From: CAITJF01 sp032654645
GTDB lineage: Bacteria; Pseudomonadota; Gammaproteobacteria; Burkholderiales; Gallionellaceae
NCBI GenBank assembly: GCA_032654645.1
Contig: JAULAW010000016.1
Span: 310,001-374,000 of the forward strand
Length of the DNA: 64,000 nt
Direction of reading: 5' to 3'
Positions 43,701 to 52,585 of this stretch are shown here, one piece after another; position 1 is the stretch's first letter; each line of letters starts with the position of its first letter. The translations under genes were made by a program, and so were the position numbers. The notes beneath the pieces were generated by a model. That model was given only the letters and a program-made list of their open reading frames with translations, searched no databases and was not told the DNA's origin.

Positions 43701-45565
43701 CTGCCATTGCCGCCAGATTGCCATTTATCTGAACCCACCGTTAGATCACAGGTCAGCAGATGTTGATACTCCGAAACCATAACTTGAAACTGTCTCTCGG
43801 AAGGTAGCTCTGCCATTTCTGGTAAGGGGTGTCGCGCATCCTGTTCTTCTTCTGCCGAATACGATGTGCCAAGAGCATAGAGCCGCACCAGCTCTTGCTC
43901 GGTGAGGCTGGGGTTGGTTCCTAGTTTGACCGGAGCGGGAATCCATCCGTGTACATCACGATGGTTCGCAACGAATCGGGCCGCATCGGATGGCGAGAAA
44001 TGTCGGTCGCCAACAACGATTTCACGATATTCGTTTTCAAGAGCCTCACGAAGCTTGTGGTTAAGTTCTTTGGATAGATGAAGCAGTTTCCTTCGCTCAT
44101 CTTCAAACTGAGTTGCTTTATGCAACAAGGTATCGCTGGTATCACTTGTCAGCCGCTCGGTAATAGAGCCGATTGAGGACTCAAGCTGTCGCCTCGCATC
44201 GTTGTCGCTACCCAGTACCGATACGCACAACGGCTGGAGCACTTCTGGAACTTTATCTCGCAACACCCTCAGCGCTTTTGCGGTCTGGGCAGTAACCAGA
44301 ATCGACTTGCCCTGTGCCAACAGGTGGCCGATCAGATTGCCGATGGTGTGGGTTTTGCCCGTTCCTGGAGGGCCTTGAACGATCACCGAGCCGCTATGAT
44401 TCAAGCGCCGAATGATCTGGAGTTGCGCATCATTGGCTTCCTTGGCGAGAAGAATATCGTCATCGCTAAAAACGATAGGCGTGATTCCTGCGACTTGCCC
44501 AGTGTCGCTTCCTGAGCTACCCAGCCCTTCGCACAGCCCAGAGCCTTCCCACGAATCCATCGTGCCCGTTATTTGTGCGAGCGATGACGGGAACACACTC
44601 TGGTGGTCAATGTCGTCGATGATCGCATCAACGGCGTTCGCAATGCCCGCAATTCGCTTCCGTAGCAGGAGAACTGGATCACGCCATAGGCGAGGCGTTG
44701 TTGAGGCAGTCTCCGTGGATGGCCTATCTAGGAATTCGCCACTGAGGGGCGAGACCGTCTGGATAAACGCCTTCAGGAAGGCTTCAGTATCCTCCCAACC
44801 TAACGGGTGGTATCCAGAGGTTTCAAACTCAATTTTGCGGTTTCGGAGCGCGGCTGGCGCAATGTCCTGGAGGTCAGCAAACAAGCTGCCATACAACTCA
44901 GCTTCACGGTCGGTCTCGTGGATCGTGAATTCAGGAATATTGGGGTCGAACCGCAGTTCGACGCGCTTCAGCAGAACCGGATGGTCAATGACGACCTGTC
45001 CATCAACCCCGGAGGTTGCCTGCCAAGAGAAATGCCCATCGGCCACCAGCAGCTCAAGTTGCTCGCCATCTTTTTCAATGGTGGAGTAGATATCGTAGAA
45101 GACCTCGAAAAACCGCATCGCCTTGCGAGCCGCCAGTTCTGGTGTAACCCACGCATTCCGCAGTTCGATCCAGTCAACGAAGTCCGAAACACGCTGCTCA
45201 TCATCATCGAACAAAATGGTAATCGTCTCGCCATCGTCGTTGGTGGCGTTCTGGCTCTCAGCATACGCCGCAGCTTTCGACGGATCGTCCCAATTAGGCA
45301 ACAACCAGGAGGTAATCGTAGCGGGCGGAGCAGGACAACGTGTAATTGTGGGTCGCTTAATACGAAGCAGTGTATCCGGTACTTCCTGCGTATTCTCCAC
45401 GCACACGGGTCGAAAGACCTGCATGGAGGGGTGATTCGGCATATCCGCCAGCCTCACTACCTTTGGTTGCTCGCCAAGAACCCTGACTGGCCTGAATCGG
45501 AGCTGATTTGCCTCTTTCAGGAAATGATAAAGCTGGCGAACCTTGCTCTTGATTAAATTACTCAC
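40751..45565 (-). CDS. large SF1 helicase with C-terminal Vsr-like nuclease domain
   Basis: 1604 aa from a GTG at 45565 (GGGAG 8 nt upstream). The helicase core has Walker A GPPGTGKTHTIGNL (about residue 400), DVVIIDEASQADLNALIPL with Walker B, VVIVGDHEQVTPLG, and late motifs DERDIIFLSMVDSS and YNVAVSRARDQLWVVHS. Between them lies a long helical insert. Near residue 1420-1520 is an MTES_1575/Vsr-like endonuclease: SPFEREVLKRL, FRIDMVVEGG, LAVECDGDRYH. Helicase-nuclease giants of this kind are common in defence islands. It sits inside a broken ribF-ileS synteny, beside the AlbA_2 gene. A target in invading nucleic acid is inferred. Confidence 0.88.
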   Translation of the reverse strand: MSNLIKSKVRQLYHFLKEANQLRFRPVRVLGEQPKVVRLADMPNHPSMQVFRPVCVENTQEVPDTLLRIKRPTITRCPAPPATITSWLLPNWDDPSKAAAYAESQNATNDDGETITILFDDDEQRVSDFVDWIELRNAWVTPELAARKAMRFFEVFYDIYSTIEKDGEQLELLVADGHFSWQATSGVDGQVVIDHPVLLKRVELRFDPNIPEFTIHETDREAELYGSLFADLQDIAPAALRNRKIEFETSGYHPLGWEDTEAFLKAFIQTVSPLSGEFLDRPSTETASTTPRLWRDPVLLLRKRIAGIANAVDAIIDDIDHQSVFPSSLAQITGTMDSWEGSGLCEGLGSSGSDTGQVAGITPIVFSDDDILLAKEANDAQLQIIRRLNHSGSVIVQGPPGTGKTHTIGNLIGHLLAQGKSILVTAQTAKALRVLRDKVPEVLQPLCVSVLGSDNDARRQLESSIGSITERLTSDTSDTLLHKATQFEDERRKLLHLSKELNHKLREALENEYREIVVGDRHFSPSDAARFVANHRDVHGWIPAPVKLGTNPSLTEQELVRLYALGTSYSAEEEQDARHPLPEMAELPSERQFQVMVSEYQHLLTCDLTVGSDKWQSGGNGSDAIEALANTLEAEFSNDMRRQSWRPYAIVAGIHGGTEMEVWERLITNIEKASEANSKHALVLHHRPRLSETLPIHKQRQITVEICKHIDAGGKLGFLQLATRSEWRQFINTVSVTAGQPNHLTHFEAIGHLAELESMRLELEDLWNTLIGQHISSLFKTMGTAPELACRALIPEIRRCLAWHSTVWEPLGAKLKEEGLKLDDLLASLPREASQVSEYLLIERLASSVVPLLLAAESGRRKLKECEAGFDRLANLSTQVDPTSPDRGCIGRIIAAVRSRNAEGYSAALEYARRLHTVKPLVVERDALAKKLLLVAPGWAEHITHRVPPHHQGQVLGDFAMAWAWRQLHDTLAERDKLDAQELQLEIEKTRDTLRQITQWLIDAKAWGKQLERLQGNHTIRQALVGWLDTTKRLLSTKQVDRRQTLQSEARKLMKKCAGAVPVWIMPISIMAESFDPRTTRFDVVIIDEASQADLNALIPLYMGKQVVIVGDHEQVTPLGVGKGQTILENLRKSMLQDIPNSHLFDNMSSIYDIGRQSFGDAVRLVEHFRCVPEIIAFSNQLSYEGKILPLRESNSTNIKPACVACHVDGIREGDTNKAEAERIIATIKAMIRHPMYAGKSIGIISMLGDNQAVLIQSMLHKEVEGIEIEKRRIQAGISGEFQGDERDIIFLSMVDSSSDEGTLRAVGEGAFELIKKRYNVAVSRARDQLWVVHSFDPVLHLKVTDLRFKLLSHVKDPLASLRAFNQEVGKTESPFEREVLKRLTDAGYKVKSQWQVGYFRIDMVVEGGGKRLAVECDGDRYHPMEKLAKDMDRQAILERLGWQFVRIRGSAFYRDRELSMRPVFARLAELEIPPEANTDEQPVSDMTLIHELDDMIDQGFNVEEVQEHEALISDELDSIAGGGDQREFGGFATNPADFDHGQVESLLGSLGGIAPLDDFLRQFAKAKGFQRLGRSVRKGLESELARLSRTGKITIESGVIRLI

Positions 45566-45722
45566 TCCAATATCTCCCGTGCCGCAGTGCGCCAATCTCG
45601 AAATAGCCGGTGGCAATGTCGATGGCGCTGGAAAGTTCGCACCAGTCTTTCAAGTAGGAGCGGACTTTCCAGTCGGCATCGCTGTTGTCAACGATAAAAA
45701 GATCAGAGGCTTGTCGGCTCAT
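45558..45722 (-). pseudogene. 5' stub of a PLD-type helicase gene
   Basis: 54 codons from the ATG at 45722: MSRQASDLFIVDNSDADW, then LKDWCELSSAIDIATGYFEIGAL, which matches the start of large proteins with an N-terminal phospholipase-D-like domain and a helicase. The frame ends at 45558, overlapping the GTG start of the SF1 helicase by 8 bp. It may be only a remnant, or the stub may now give translational coupling to the helicase gene. Confidence 0.6.
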
Positions 45723-45796
45723 GGGGTGTGCTTTCACGCAAAAGCAACACGTGTATCGGAATCAACGCATCAGACGATTTCAAGGCGTTGCAGCAA

Positions 45797-46723
45797 TCAG
45801 TCATGTTGCTCGAACCATTGCTTTGCATTCTGCACGTCCAGCGCAATTTGCCGCGTCAGCGTTTCCATGTCTGGAAATTTTTCTTCGTCGCGCAGCTTGT
45901 GCAAAAAATCCAGGCGCAGGTGCTTGTTGTAAATCTGGCGGGCAAAATCGAATACGTGCACTTCCAGCACCGGCCTGCCGTCCTGCCTCACCGTCGGGCG
46001 CACACCCAGGCTCGCCACGCCTTGCATGGGTGGCATGTCATCGCCCTGCACCCGCACCACGAATATGCCGGATAGCGGTGGGCGGTTGTGTTTCAACTGG
46101 ATGTTGGCCGTAGGAAAACCGATCTGCTTGCCTAATCCGTTGCCATGCTCCACGCGCCCGCTGATGCTATATGGCCGCCCGAGGTAACGCTGCGCCAAGC
46201 GCATATCGCCATTTGCCAGCGCGACACGCACCGCCGTGCTGGAAATGCGTATACCGTCGTGCAGCACGCTGTGCATGGCCTGCACCGCAAAGCCATGTTG
46301 TGTGCCGATTTTCTCCATCAGCGCAAAATCGCCGCTGCGCCCGCTGCCGAAACGGAAATCGTCGCCGATCAACACGAACTTTGCAGCCAGTTCTTCATGC
46401 AGCGCATGGATGAAATCCGCCGCGCTAATTTGTGCAAAGCTGCTGTTGAAGCGGCATACATGCACGCGATCCACACCGAGCGCCGCGAACAACTCAAGCT
46501 TCTCGCGCATACTGGTGAGCCGCGCCGGAGCTTGCTGGGGTGAGAAAAATTCACGCGGATGCGGTTCGAACACCATTACCGCCATCGGCAAGCCGCGTAA
46601 CCGGGCCGCTTCGCGCAATTGTTTGAGCAAAGACTGATGGCCGAGATGCACGCCATCAAAATTACCGATGGTCAGCGCAACCGGCTGTGCAACAGTGGGG
46701 TGAAGTCCGCGAAAGATCAGCAT
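45797..46723 (-). CDS. ribF: bifunctional riboflavin kinase/FAD synthetase
   Basis: 308 aa. The N-terminal FAD synthetase domain has LTIGNFDGVHLGHQSLL and the ISSTAVRVAL switch. The C-terminal riboflavin kinase domain begins GRVEHGNGLGKQIGFPTANI. It makes FMN and FAD. Normally adjacent to ileS on the same strand. Confidence 0.96.
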   Translation of the reverse strand: MLIFRGLHPTVAQPVALTIGNFDGVHLGHQSLLKQLREAARLRGLPMAVMVFEPHPREFFSPQQAPARLTSMREKLELFAALGVDRVHVCRFNSSFAQISAADFIHALHEELAAKFVLIGDDFRFGSGRSGDFALMEKIGTQHGFAVQAMHSVLHDGIRISSTAVRVALANGDMRLAQRYLGRPYSISGRVEHGNGLGKQIGFPTANIQLKHNRPPLSGIFVVRVQGDDMPPMQGVASLGVRPTVRQDGRPVLEVHVFDFARQIYNKHLRLDFLHKLRDEEKFPDMETLTRQIALDVQNAKQWFEQHD

Positions 46724-46850
46724 AGAGGCGCGGATTATACCGTAGGGCGGAAAAGCTTAGCGCCTTCCGCCGAATAAAAACACGCACATTCCTTTTGGTA
46801 GGCTACGGGTTTACCGCCCATTGAACCGGGCGCTCAATCGTCAGAAATAC

Positions 46851-47066
46851 TTATTTGGTTTTATGCTCAAGCGCGATGCCGATCAACTCCAGAGCCACAC
46901 CAAAGGTAAGAAACAACGCGCCCGGCCAGACCTCTGGAGCGAGGAGCATCAGAATTGCACCCACCACCATCAAAATTACTGCGCTGGCACGCCGAACGCG
47001 TATATTTTTTATCATTTTGGCTTTTTGCTCTTGATCTAAATATCGGGTGACATTATAAGCGGTCAC
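46851..47066 (-). CDS. small membrane protein, 71 aa
   Basis: Two hydrophobic segments (ASAVILMVVGAILMLLA and WPGALFLTFGVALELIGIAL) separated by a short loop, after a charged N-terminus. It follows the cation ATPase by 4 bp on the same strand and may be its partner. Family not recognised. Confidence 0.6.
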   Translation of the reverse strand: MTAYNVTRYLDQEQKAKMIKNIRVRRASAVILMVVGAILMLLAPEVWPGALFLTFGVALELIGIALEHKTK

Positions 47067-47070
47067 AATT

Positions 47071-49815
47071 TTATTTGTTGCGCTTGCGCACCACCGCTTT
47101 GCGCAATTCCTCCAGCAGCAACATGCCGAGCATGAAGGGAAGGATGAACAGCCACACTGCCGCGTCTAGCGGTGCGGTGCCGAACAGCGCGTTGCCCCAC
47201 GGGGAATAGCCGATCAGCAACAGCAGCAATATTTCGCAAGCGATCCCGTACCAGATCAGGCGATTGCGCCCGCAGCCGAACGCGGATTGGGTGGGATGGC
47301 GGCAAAGAAATACATTGACCACTTGCATGGCGATGATCGCTGATAAGCAGGCCGTGGTAGCTTGCAGATACAAGCTATCGTGATGGTCCAACATGCCGCC
47401 GAACTCCCAGGAGCCTCCGTGCAGCACGAAGAAAAACGCCGCCATTCCCGCAGTTGCCTCCAGCACCCCGAGAAACAGGTAGGCGCGCAGCAGCAGCCCC
47501 CAGTTGAGCAATCGTTCGTTGCGCAGTCGCGGTGGCCGCCGCATCGTTCCTGGGTCTGGCTTTTCCGCGCCGAGCGCGAGGGCGGGCAGCATGTCGGTAC
47601 CGAGATCCACCGCAAGTATCTGGATGATGGTGAGCGGCAGCGGTATCTTGAACAGCACGAAGGCGAGATACGGCACCATCTCCGGCACATTCGAAGTGAG
47701 GATATAGGTAAGGAACTTGCGCACATTGTCGTACACGGCGCGCCCTTCTTCGATGGCGGAGACGATGGTGGCAAAGTGATCGTCGAGCAGGATGATGTCG
47801 GCTGATTCTTTCGCGACATCGGTGCCGGAGATGCCCATCGCGATACCCACATCGGCGCATTTCAATGCCGGCGCATCGTTCACTCCGTCACCGGTCACGG
47901 CGACAATCTCGCCCTTGCGCTGCAAGGCTTGCACGATGCGCATCTTCTGGTCGGCGCCGGTGCGCGCAAAAAGCACTTCGGGTTCGTCGAGCAACAGTTG
48001 CAGATCGGTTTCCGACATGTGGCGCAGCATGTCGCCAGTCACGGCGGCAGGGTTCTGCGCCAGCCCGATCTCGCGCGCCAGCGCGCTGGCGGTATGCGGA
48101 TGGTCGCCGGTGACCATGATCACGCGGATACCGGCTGCATGGCAGGTGGCGATCGCTTCGGCTACGCCGGGTCGCGGTGGGTCGGCCAGCCCGATCAGAC
48201 CTGCAAAGACCAGCACGGTCTCGGGCTGTGCGGTGTGTGGTGGCAAACTGCGGTAAGCGAGGGCGATCACACGCAGCCCCTGCTCCGTCATTTGTTCATG
48301 TGTACTCAGCAAACTGGCTCGGCTGACTTCATCAAGGGATAAGATTTCCCCTTGCAGCAGCATTTCGCTGCACAGTGGCAGCACGGTCTCTGGCGCACCC
48401 TTGCAATATAGAATGTGGCCCTGCGGAGTGTCGCAGGTCACCGACATGCGCTTGCGCTCGGTGTCGAACGGGATCTCGTCCAAGCGCGGGAACACCACAC
48501 CGCCCGGCGCACCTTCCAGCAGCGCGACTTCCATCGGGTCGCCCTGCCAAACCGTTTGGCCGTCCTGTTCGACGCAGCGCAAGTCATGGCAATGGCGCAT
48601 CACGCCAAACAGTGGTTCGGCATCAACTATTGAGCCGTCCAGATTCTGTTTAATGTCCGTTCGGGCTGAGCCTGTCGAAGCTGCCCATTCACCTTTCGGC
48701 AAGTTTATGGCGAACGGGTTTGATACTTCATTGTGCCGGAACAATAACTCGGCAGGCTCACGCAGTGCGCCGGAATAGAACACTTGCCGGATGCTCATGC
48801 GGTTCTGTGTCAGTGTGCCGGTCTTGTCGCTACAAATCACGCTGGCCGCCCCCAGTGTCTCAACCGCAGACAGGTGGCGCACCAGAGCGCTCTTCTTGGC
48901 CATGCGCTGGGTCGCCATGGCGAGAGACAGGGTGACGGTGGGCAGCAATCCTTCCGGCACGTTGGCGATGATGATGCCGATGGCGAACACCAGATTTTCC
49001 CAGAACGACAAGCCCACCGTCTGGCCGATGAGGAAAAATATCGCGCCAAGCAGGGTGGCGAACAGCGCCACCAGCCGGGAAAGGCGCGCGATTTCTTTTT
49101 GCAGCGGCGACAGCGGTTCGCGCGCGGTTTGCGACAGGCGCGCGATGTTGCCGAATTCGGTATGCATGCCGGTGGCGTACACCATGGCTTTCGCCTCGCC
49201 CGAAATCAGCGAGGAGCCGGCATGCATGATGTCGCGTCGCAATGCCGCCTGCTCTTCAGTTGTCACGGCGGTATCGCGCGCCATCGGCTTCGATTCACCG
49301 GTGAGGTTGGAAGTGTTGACACGCACCCCGAACGCTTCGATCAACCGGCAATCGGCGGGCACATCGTCGCCCGCAGCCAGCAGCACCACGTCGCCCGGCA
49401 CCAGTTCCGCCACCGGTAATTGCATGGCCTTGCCGTCGCGCAGCGCTGTAGTGTGCCGTGGTAGCAGGTTGCGCAACGCTGCCAGCGCTTTTTCCGCGCG
49501 GTATTCTTGCCAGAACGAGAACAGGCCGTTGACCAGAATGACGCCAAGCACGGCATAGCCCAGTTTTGCCATACCCTGGCCGGGTTCGCGCCATTCGGCG
49601 AAGAAAGCCAGCCCGGCGGCCAGCCACAGGATCAACGCAAAAAAATGGGTGAATTCCTTGAGCAGTATGCCAATGAACGGCTGCCCGGTGATTTTTTCAA
49701 TCTGGTTGCTGCCGTACTTTGCCTGCCGCTGCGTGGCCTCGGCCTGCGATAAGCCTTGCGCACTGCTACGCAGATGAGCATAGAGTTTTTCAATGGCATG
49801 ATGGTGCGGGTTCAC
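47071..49815 (-). CDS. P2-type cation-transporting ATPase
   Basis: 914 aa. It has the phosphorylation motif SDKTGTLTQ with Asp330, the TGES actuator loop at 172-175, the ion-binding PEGLLPT at 287-293, and MVTGDHP and TGDGVNDAPALK in the P-domain. About ten membrane segments, with a cation-ATPase N domain at residues 1-60. The family covers Ca2+, Na+/K+ and Mg2+ or Mn2+ pumps; the sequence alone does not settle the ion. The Met/Cys/His-rich metal-binding gene lies next upstream on the same strand (445-bp gap), so a metal link is possible. Confidence 0.93.
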   Translation of the reverse strand: MNPHHHAIEKLYAHLRSSAQGLSQAEATQRQAKYGSNQIEKITGQPFIGILLKEFTHFFALILWLAAGLAFFAEWREPGQGMAKLGYAVLGVILVNGLFSFWQEYRAEKALAALRNLLPRHTTALRDGKAMQLPVAELVPGDVVLLAAGDDVPADCRLIEAFGVRVNTSNLTGESKPMARDTAVTTEEQAALRRDIMHAGSSLISGEAKAMVYATGMHTEFGNIARLSQTAREPLSPLQKEIARLSRLVALFATLLGAIFFLIGQTVGLSFWENLVFAIGIIIANVPEGLLPTVTLSLAMATQRMAKKSALVRHLSAVETLGAASVICSDKTGTLTQNRMSIRQVFYSGALREPAELLFRHNEVSNPFAINLPKGEWAASTGSARTDIKQNLDGSIVDAEPLFGVMRHCHDLRCVEQDGQTVWQGDPMEVALLEGAPGGVVFPRLDEIPFDTERKRMSVTCDTPQGHILYCKGAPETVLPLCSEMLLQGEILSLDEVSRASLLSTHEQMTEQGLRVIALAYRSLPPHTAQPETVLVFAGLIGLADPPRPGVAEAIATCHAAGIRVIMVTGDHPHTASALAREIGLAQNPAAVTGDMLRHMSETDLQLLLDEPEVLFARTGADQKMRIVQALQRKGEIVAVTGDGVNDAPALKCADVGIAMGISGTDVAKESADIILLDDHFATIVSAIEEGRAVYDNVRKFLTYILTSNVPEMVPYLAFVLFKIPLPLTIIQILAVDLGTDMLPALALGAEKPDPGTMRRPPRLRNERLLNWGLLLRAYLFLGVLEATAGMAAFFFVLHGGSWEFGGMLDHHDSLYLQATTACLSAIIAMQVVNVFLCRHPTQSAFGCGRNRLIWYGIACEILLLLLIGYSPWGNALFGTAPLDAAVWLFILPFMLGMLLLEELRKAVVRKRNK

Positions 49816-50260
49816 GATATTCAGTCAGGAATATATTTCTCCGGCAATGTTTCGATGCAAATTTATTTCGATTATGCAATTGCTCCTGCGAAAGCTATAG
49901 GGCGCCTCAAAAAATTCATATTTTGTCGCTCCCGCGTAAGCGGCCCAGTTAAATCAACAAGCTGGGTTCCCGCCGCAGCCTGCCCTCGAATGAGGTTGTC
50001 AGGGGCGGGAATGACAAATTTTTAGATGCCCACTCAGAGTCAGTAGCGGATCAACGCCCCCTTGTGGGGCATTTGGGCCAGTCCTGAATTTTTTGAAGTG
50101 CCGGTGCAGGCAGCGTGCCTTACCGATCACGCTGCCTGCGTATCACCCGTCAGAAAAATGTTCAGCACCACGGCTTCCCACCGCACCAACCTATCTGCTC
50201 TTATCGCGCACAAAAAATTACGTAGCCCGCCATGATCGTCAAGATGAACAAAATTCCGGG
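49816..50260. other. intergenic with hairpins
   Basis: 445 bp. A perfect 12-bp stem GCAGGCAGCGTG / CACGCTGCCTGC (50106-50117, 50128-50139) lacks a T-tract. A segment near 49930-50015 carries the CGCTCCCGCG ... GCGGGAATGACA type of dispersed sequence also seen near 55945 and 57250. No gene seen. Confidence 0.45.
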
Positions 50261-51145
50261 TTATTTTCGGACGGCCATGCTTGCTTCATCGTGCTCTATC
50301 ATTTGCTCCATCAGCATCAGCATCATGCCCATATGCTTGTCGGTCATTCGGCCCTTCATGCCGCCGCCCATCATGCAATCACCCTTCATACCGCCACCCA
50401 TCATGCAATCACCCTTCATACCGCCGCCCATCATGCAATCACCCTTCATACCGCCGCCCTTCATGCACTCGCCCTTCATGCCGCCGCCCATCATGCAATC
50501 ACCTTTCATGCCGCCGCCCATCGTATGGCTATGCTCGGATTGTGATGTGCCTGGTTGTCCCATTTCCTCCAGATCCATGCCGCAAATTGGACAGGTGCCC
50601 GGATGGTCTTGGACAACATCAGGATGCATGGGGCATACCCAAAGTTTTTTTTCCGGGCTTGGTGAAGTTTTGTCAGTGGCGGCTATTGGATCAGGGTTGG
50701 CCTGAGCAGCAGGGGTGGCATCCGCCTTGACGTCAGGCTGGCTAACCGGATTGTCGCCCTTCTTATGGTCACACATTTTTTGGCCATCCATCTTGTGCTC
50801 ACCCATCTTGTGGCCGCTTCCACTGGCACATTCCATAGCCGCAGCTCCCATCATTTCGCGCATCATTTTTATGCTGTCGCGCATGCTTTTATTGTGTTCT
50901 TGCAGAAGTTTCTGGCGTTTCTTTGTATCTTTGGTCTGATTGATTGTTGCCATTTGCGCACGCATTTTTTCTATGGATTCCTGCATCATGCTCTCATGGC
51001 AGTGCATTTTTTTAGCTGGCTCAACGGCTTCTCCCTGCGCCGCATGTGCGCATTTTTCATGGCGGTGGGCAGCGTCTGCAAAGGCTGGCTGGGCAAATAG
51101 CGTAACTGCCGCAAAAATGGGAGCTAATAACGAAAGCTTTTTCAT
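50261..51145 (-). CDS. periplasmic Met/Cys/His-rich metal-binding protein
   Basis: 294 aa. A signal peptide ends AQPAFADA. The middle is Met/His/Lys-rich (GHKMGEHKMDGQKMCDHKKG). Residues about 167-190 are a heavy-metal-binding domain, LWVCPMHPDVVQDHPGTCPICGM, known from copper efflux proteins. The C-terminal third is a tandem repeat of MKGDCMMGGG-type decamers. The composition points to copper or another soft metal held in the periplasm. Next gene on the strand is a cation ATPase. Confidence 0.8.
   Translation of the reverse strand: MKKLSLLAPIFAAVTLFAQPAFADAAHRHEKCAHAAQGEAVEPAKKMHCHESMMQESIEKMRAQMATINQTKDTKKRQKLLQEHNKSMRDSIKMMREMMGAAAMECASGSGHKMGEHKMDGQKMCDHKKGDNPVSQPDVKADATPAAQANPDPIAATDKTSPSPEKKLWVCPMHPDVVQDHPGTCPICGMDLEEMGQPGTSQSEHSHTMGGGMKGDCMMGGGMKGECMKGGGMKGDCMMGGGMKGDCMMGGGMKGDCMMGGGMKGRMTDKHMGMMLMLMEQMIEHDEASMAVRK
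50345..50530. repeat. 30-bp tandem repeat within the metal-binding gene
   Basis: About six copies of a 30-bp unit encoding MKGDCMMGGG with small changes (GEC, CMKGGG). Copies near 50370-50450 are almost identical, so copy number probably varies between strains. Confidence 0.8.
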
Positions 51146-51360
51146 TTTCTTTTCTCCTGATGGTTGTGCCTGGATTCAAGCTTAAAGTGCAAAAACTTGT
51201 GGTTCTATAAAGTGGCGTTGGCTTAATGATTCATGATGCCCGGCTTGCCTACCTACATTTGCATGATATACGGACAAGTGAGGCCTGTGTATTTTTGGTT
51301 ATCAAAAGATGGCTAAGTCGTCTCCGGTGTGATGATTTGAGGATCTGCAATCAACGCTCT

Positions 51361-51555
51361 ACTAGTCTTACTGTGTCACAAACAAAAATGCTCATTAGAT
51401 CCGTGCCCATTCCTTCCCCCTTGCAGGGGAAGGTTAGGATGGTGGTAGAACAGTGGGGTGATAACGTTTCTACCCCCTCCCTAGCCCTCCCCCTGCAAGG
51501 GGGAGGGAATGTTTGCCTAATTGAGTATCTGTGCTTATGACACAGTAGGACTAGT
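51361..51555. repeat. MITE-like element, 195 bp
   Basis: Terminal inverted repeats ACTAGTCTTACTGTGTCA (51361-51378) and TGACACAGTAGGACTAGT (51538-51555), 17 of 18 matching. The inside is itself near-palindromic (CCCCCTTGCAGGGG and CCCCCTGCAAGGGGG). No coding content. The right end touches the stop codon of the DHH gene. Confidence 0.7.
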
Positions 51556-52517
51556 TACAATGTAGCAGAAAACACTTCATCGAATGCCCGCATGAAACGT
51601 GGAAGTTCATTTTCCGGAAGCCGGTTGATTCCTGCCGCCCCCTTTCTTCCTCCTCCGGTTGCGAAGCGTGAGCATAGTATGTCGGCGCCACTATTGGTGG
51701 ACAGCGGAGCACGCACACTTACCACGAAAGCGCCGTCGCTACGCTGTGTCAAGACGGCATGTGCACGATCAGGGAAAGCGCTGGCGAGGGTATTGCCAAA
51801 AGCTCCGCTCACGCGGCGGCTCCACGGTTTGGCAGGAAGAATGTAAGCAGTGCCGTTCGGGGTTTCATGTTCCGGGCGGATGGCGCGGGCGAGAGCCATA
51901 TCCTCGGTGTATCCATGCTTCAGTATTTCAAAAGCACCGTCTTCGCGAATAAAGGTGAACGGGTTTTTTTGTTGATGCATGATGCGGTACAGCTCCGCCG
52001 GGTGGAAATACAGATCCTCCACGGACTCTCCATAGCTGTTGTAGTTGAGGTATTCGCCTAGCTCGCGCAGTGTGGTAAGTTTTTGAGGGTTGAGGCCGAG
52101 CGGTTTGGCGGCTTGGTATGCGGCTTCATGGAGATTGTCGCCAAACGCGCCGATGACTGCCCAGATCAGATGCTTGCCGGACAGGTGATGGTTTACCAGC
52201 AGGCTGGTGCAGATGTCCGGGCTGGTGTCGATCATTGCGGTCAAATTTGGATGATTGGGAATATCCTCCGAAACATGGTGATCGAAATAGCTAACTTTCA
52301 CGCCTTTGTCGAGCATGGCAAGCAAGGCACCCCGGTTATTGCTCAAGGCCAGATCGAGTACTGTCACCTCGTCGCCGGTGCGGGCTTCTACGCGCTGGAG
52401 CAGGTCAATATCGCGCTTGGTGCCGGTAACAAGGTTGTTTGCCGCCGGGAAAGCGAGCCGCAGTTGATGCAGCGCACAAATGCCATCTGCATCACCGTTA
52501 AAAACGTCATGGTTCAT
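51555..52517 (-). CDS. DHH-family phosphoesterase
   Basis: 320 aa from the ATG at 52517 (MNHDVFNGDADGICALHQL); the upstream extension lacks a signal. Motifs are NGDADGICA, VLDLALSNNRG, SYFDHHVSED and a C-terminal GGGRKGAAGI, which form the manganese site and DHHA1 domain. Relatives hydrolyse nanoRNA, pAp or cyclic dinucleotide products. Stands alone, so the substrate is not predictable. Confidence 0.85.
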   Translation of the reverse strand: MNHDVFNGDADGICALHQLRLAFPAANNLVTGTKRDIDLLQRVEARTGDEVTVLDLALSNNRGALLAMLDKGVKVSYFDHHVSEDIPNHPNLTAMIDTSPDICTSLLVNHHLSGKHLIWAVIGAFGDNLHEAAYQAAKPLGLNPQKLTTLRELGEYLNYNSYGESVEDLYFHPAELYRIMHQQKNPFTFIREDGAFEILKHGYTEDMALARAIRPEHETPNGTAYILPAKPWSRRVSGAFGNTLASAFPDRAHAVLTQRSDGAFVVSVRAPLSTNSGADILCSRFATGGGRKGAAGINRLPENELPRFMRAFDEVFSATL

Positions 52518-52585
52518 CTTGGTTGATCCGGAAATTATCACGCCCGTAATTGTAGCCGATTCATTTACCGATGAGCCTGCTTCAC

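Noticed and set aside
50106..50139. Terminator
   Set aside because: The stem is perfect but no T-tract follows on either strand.
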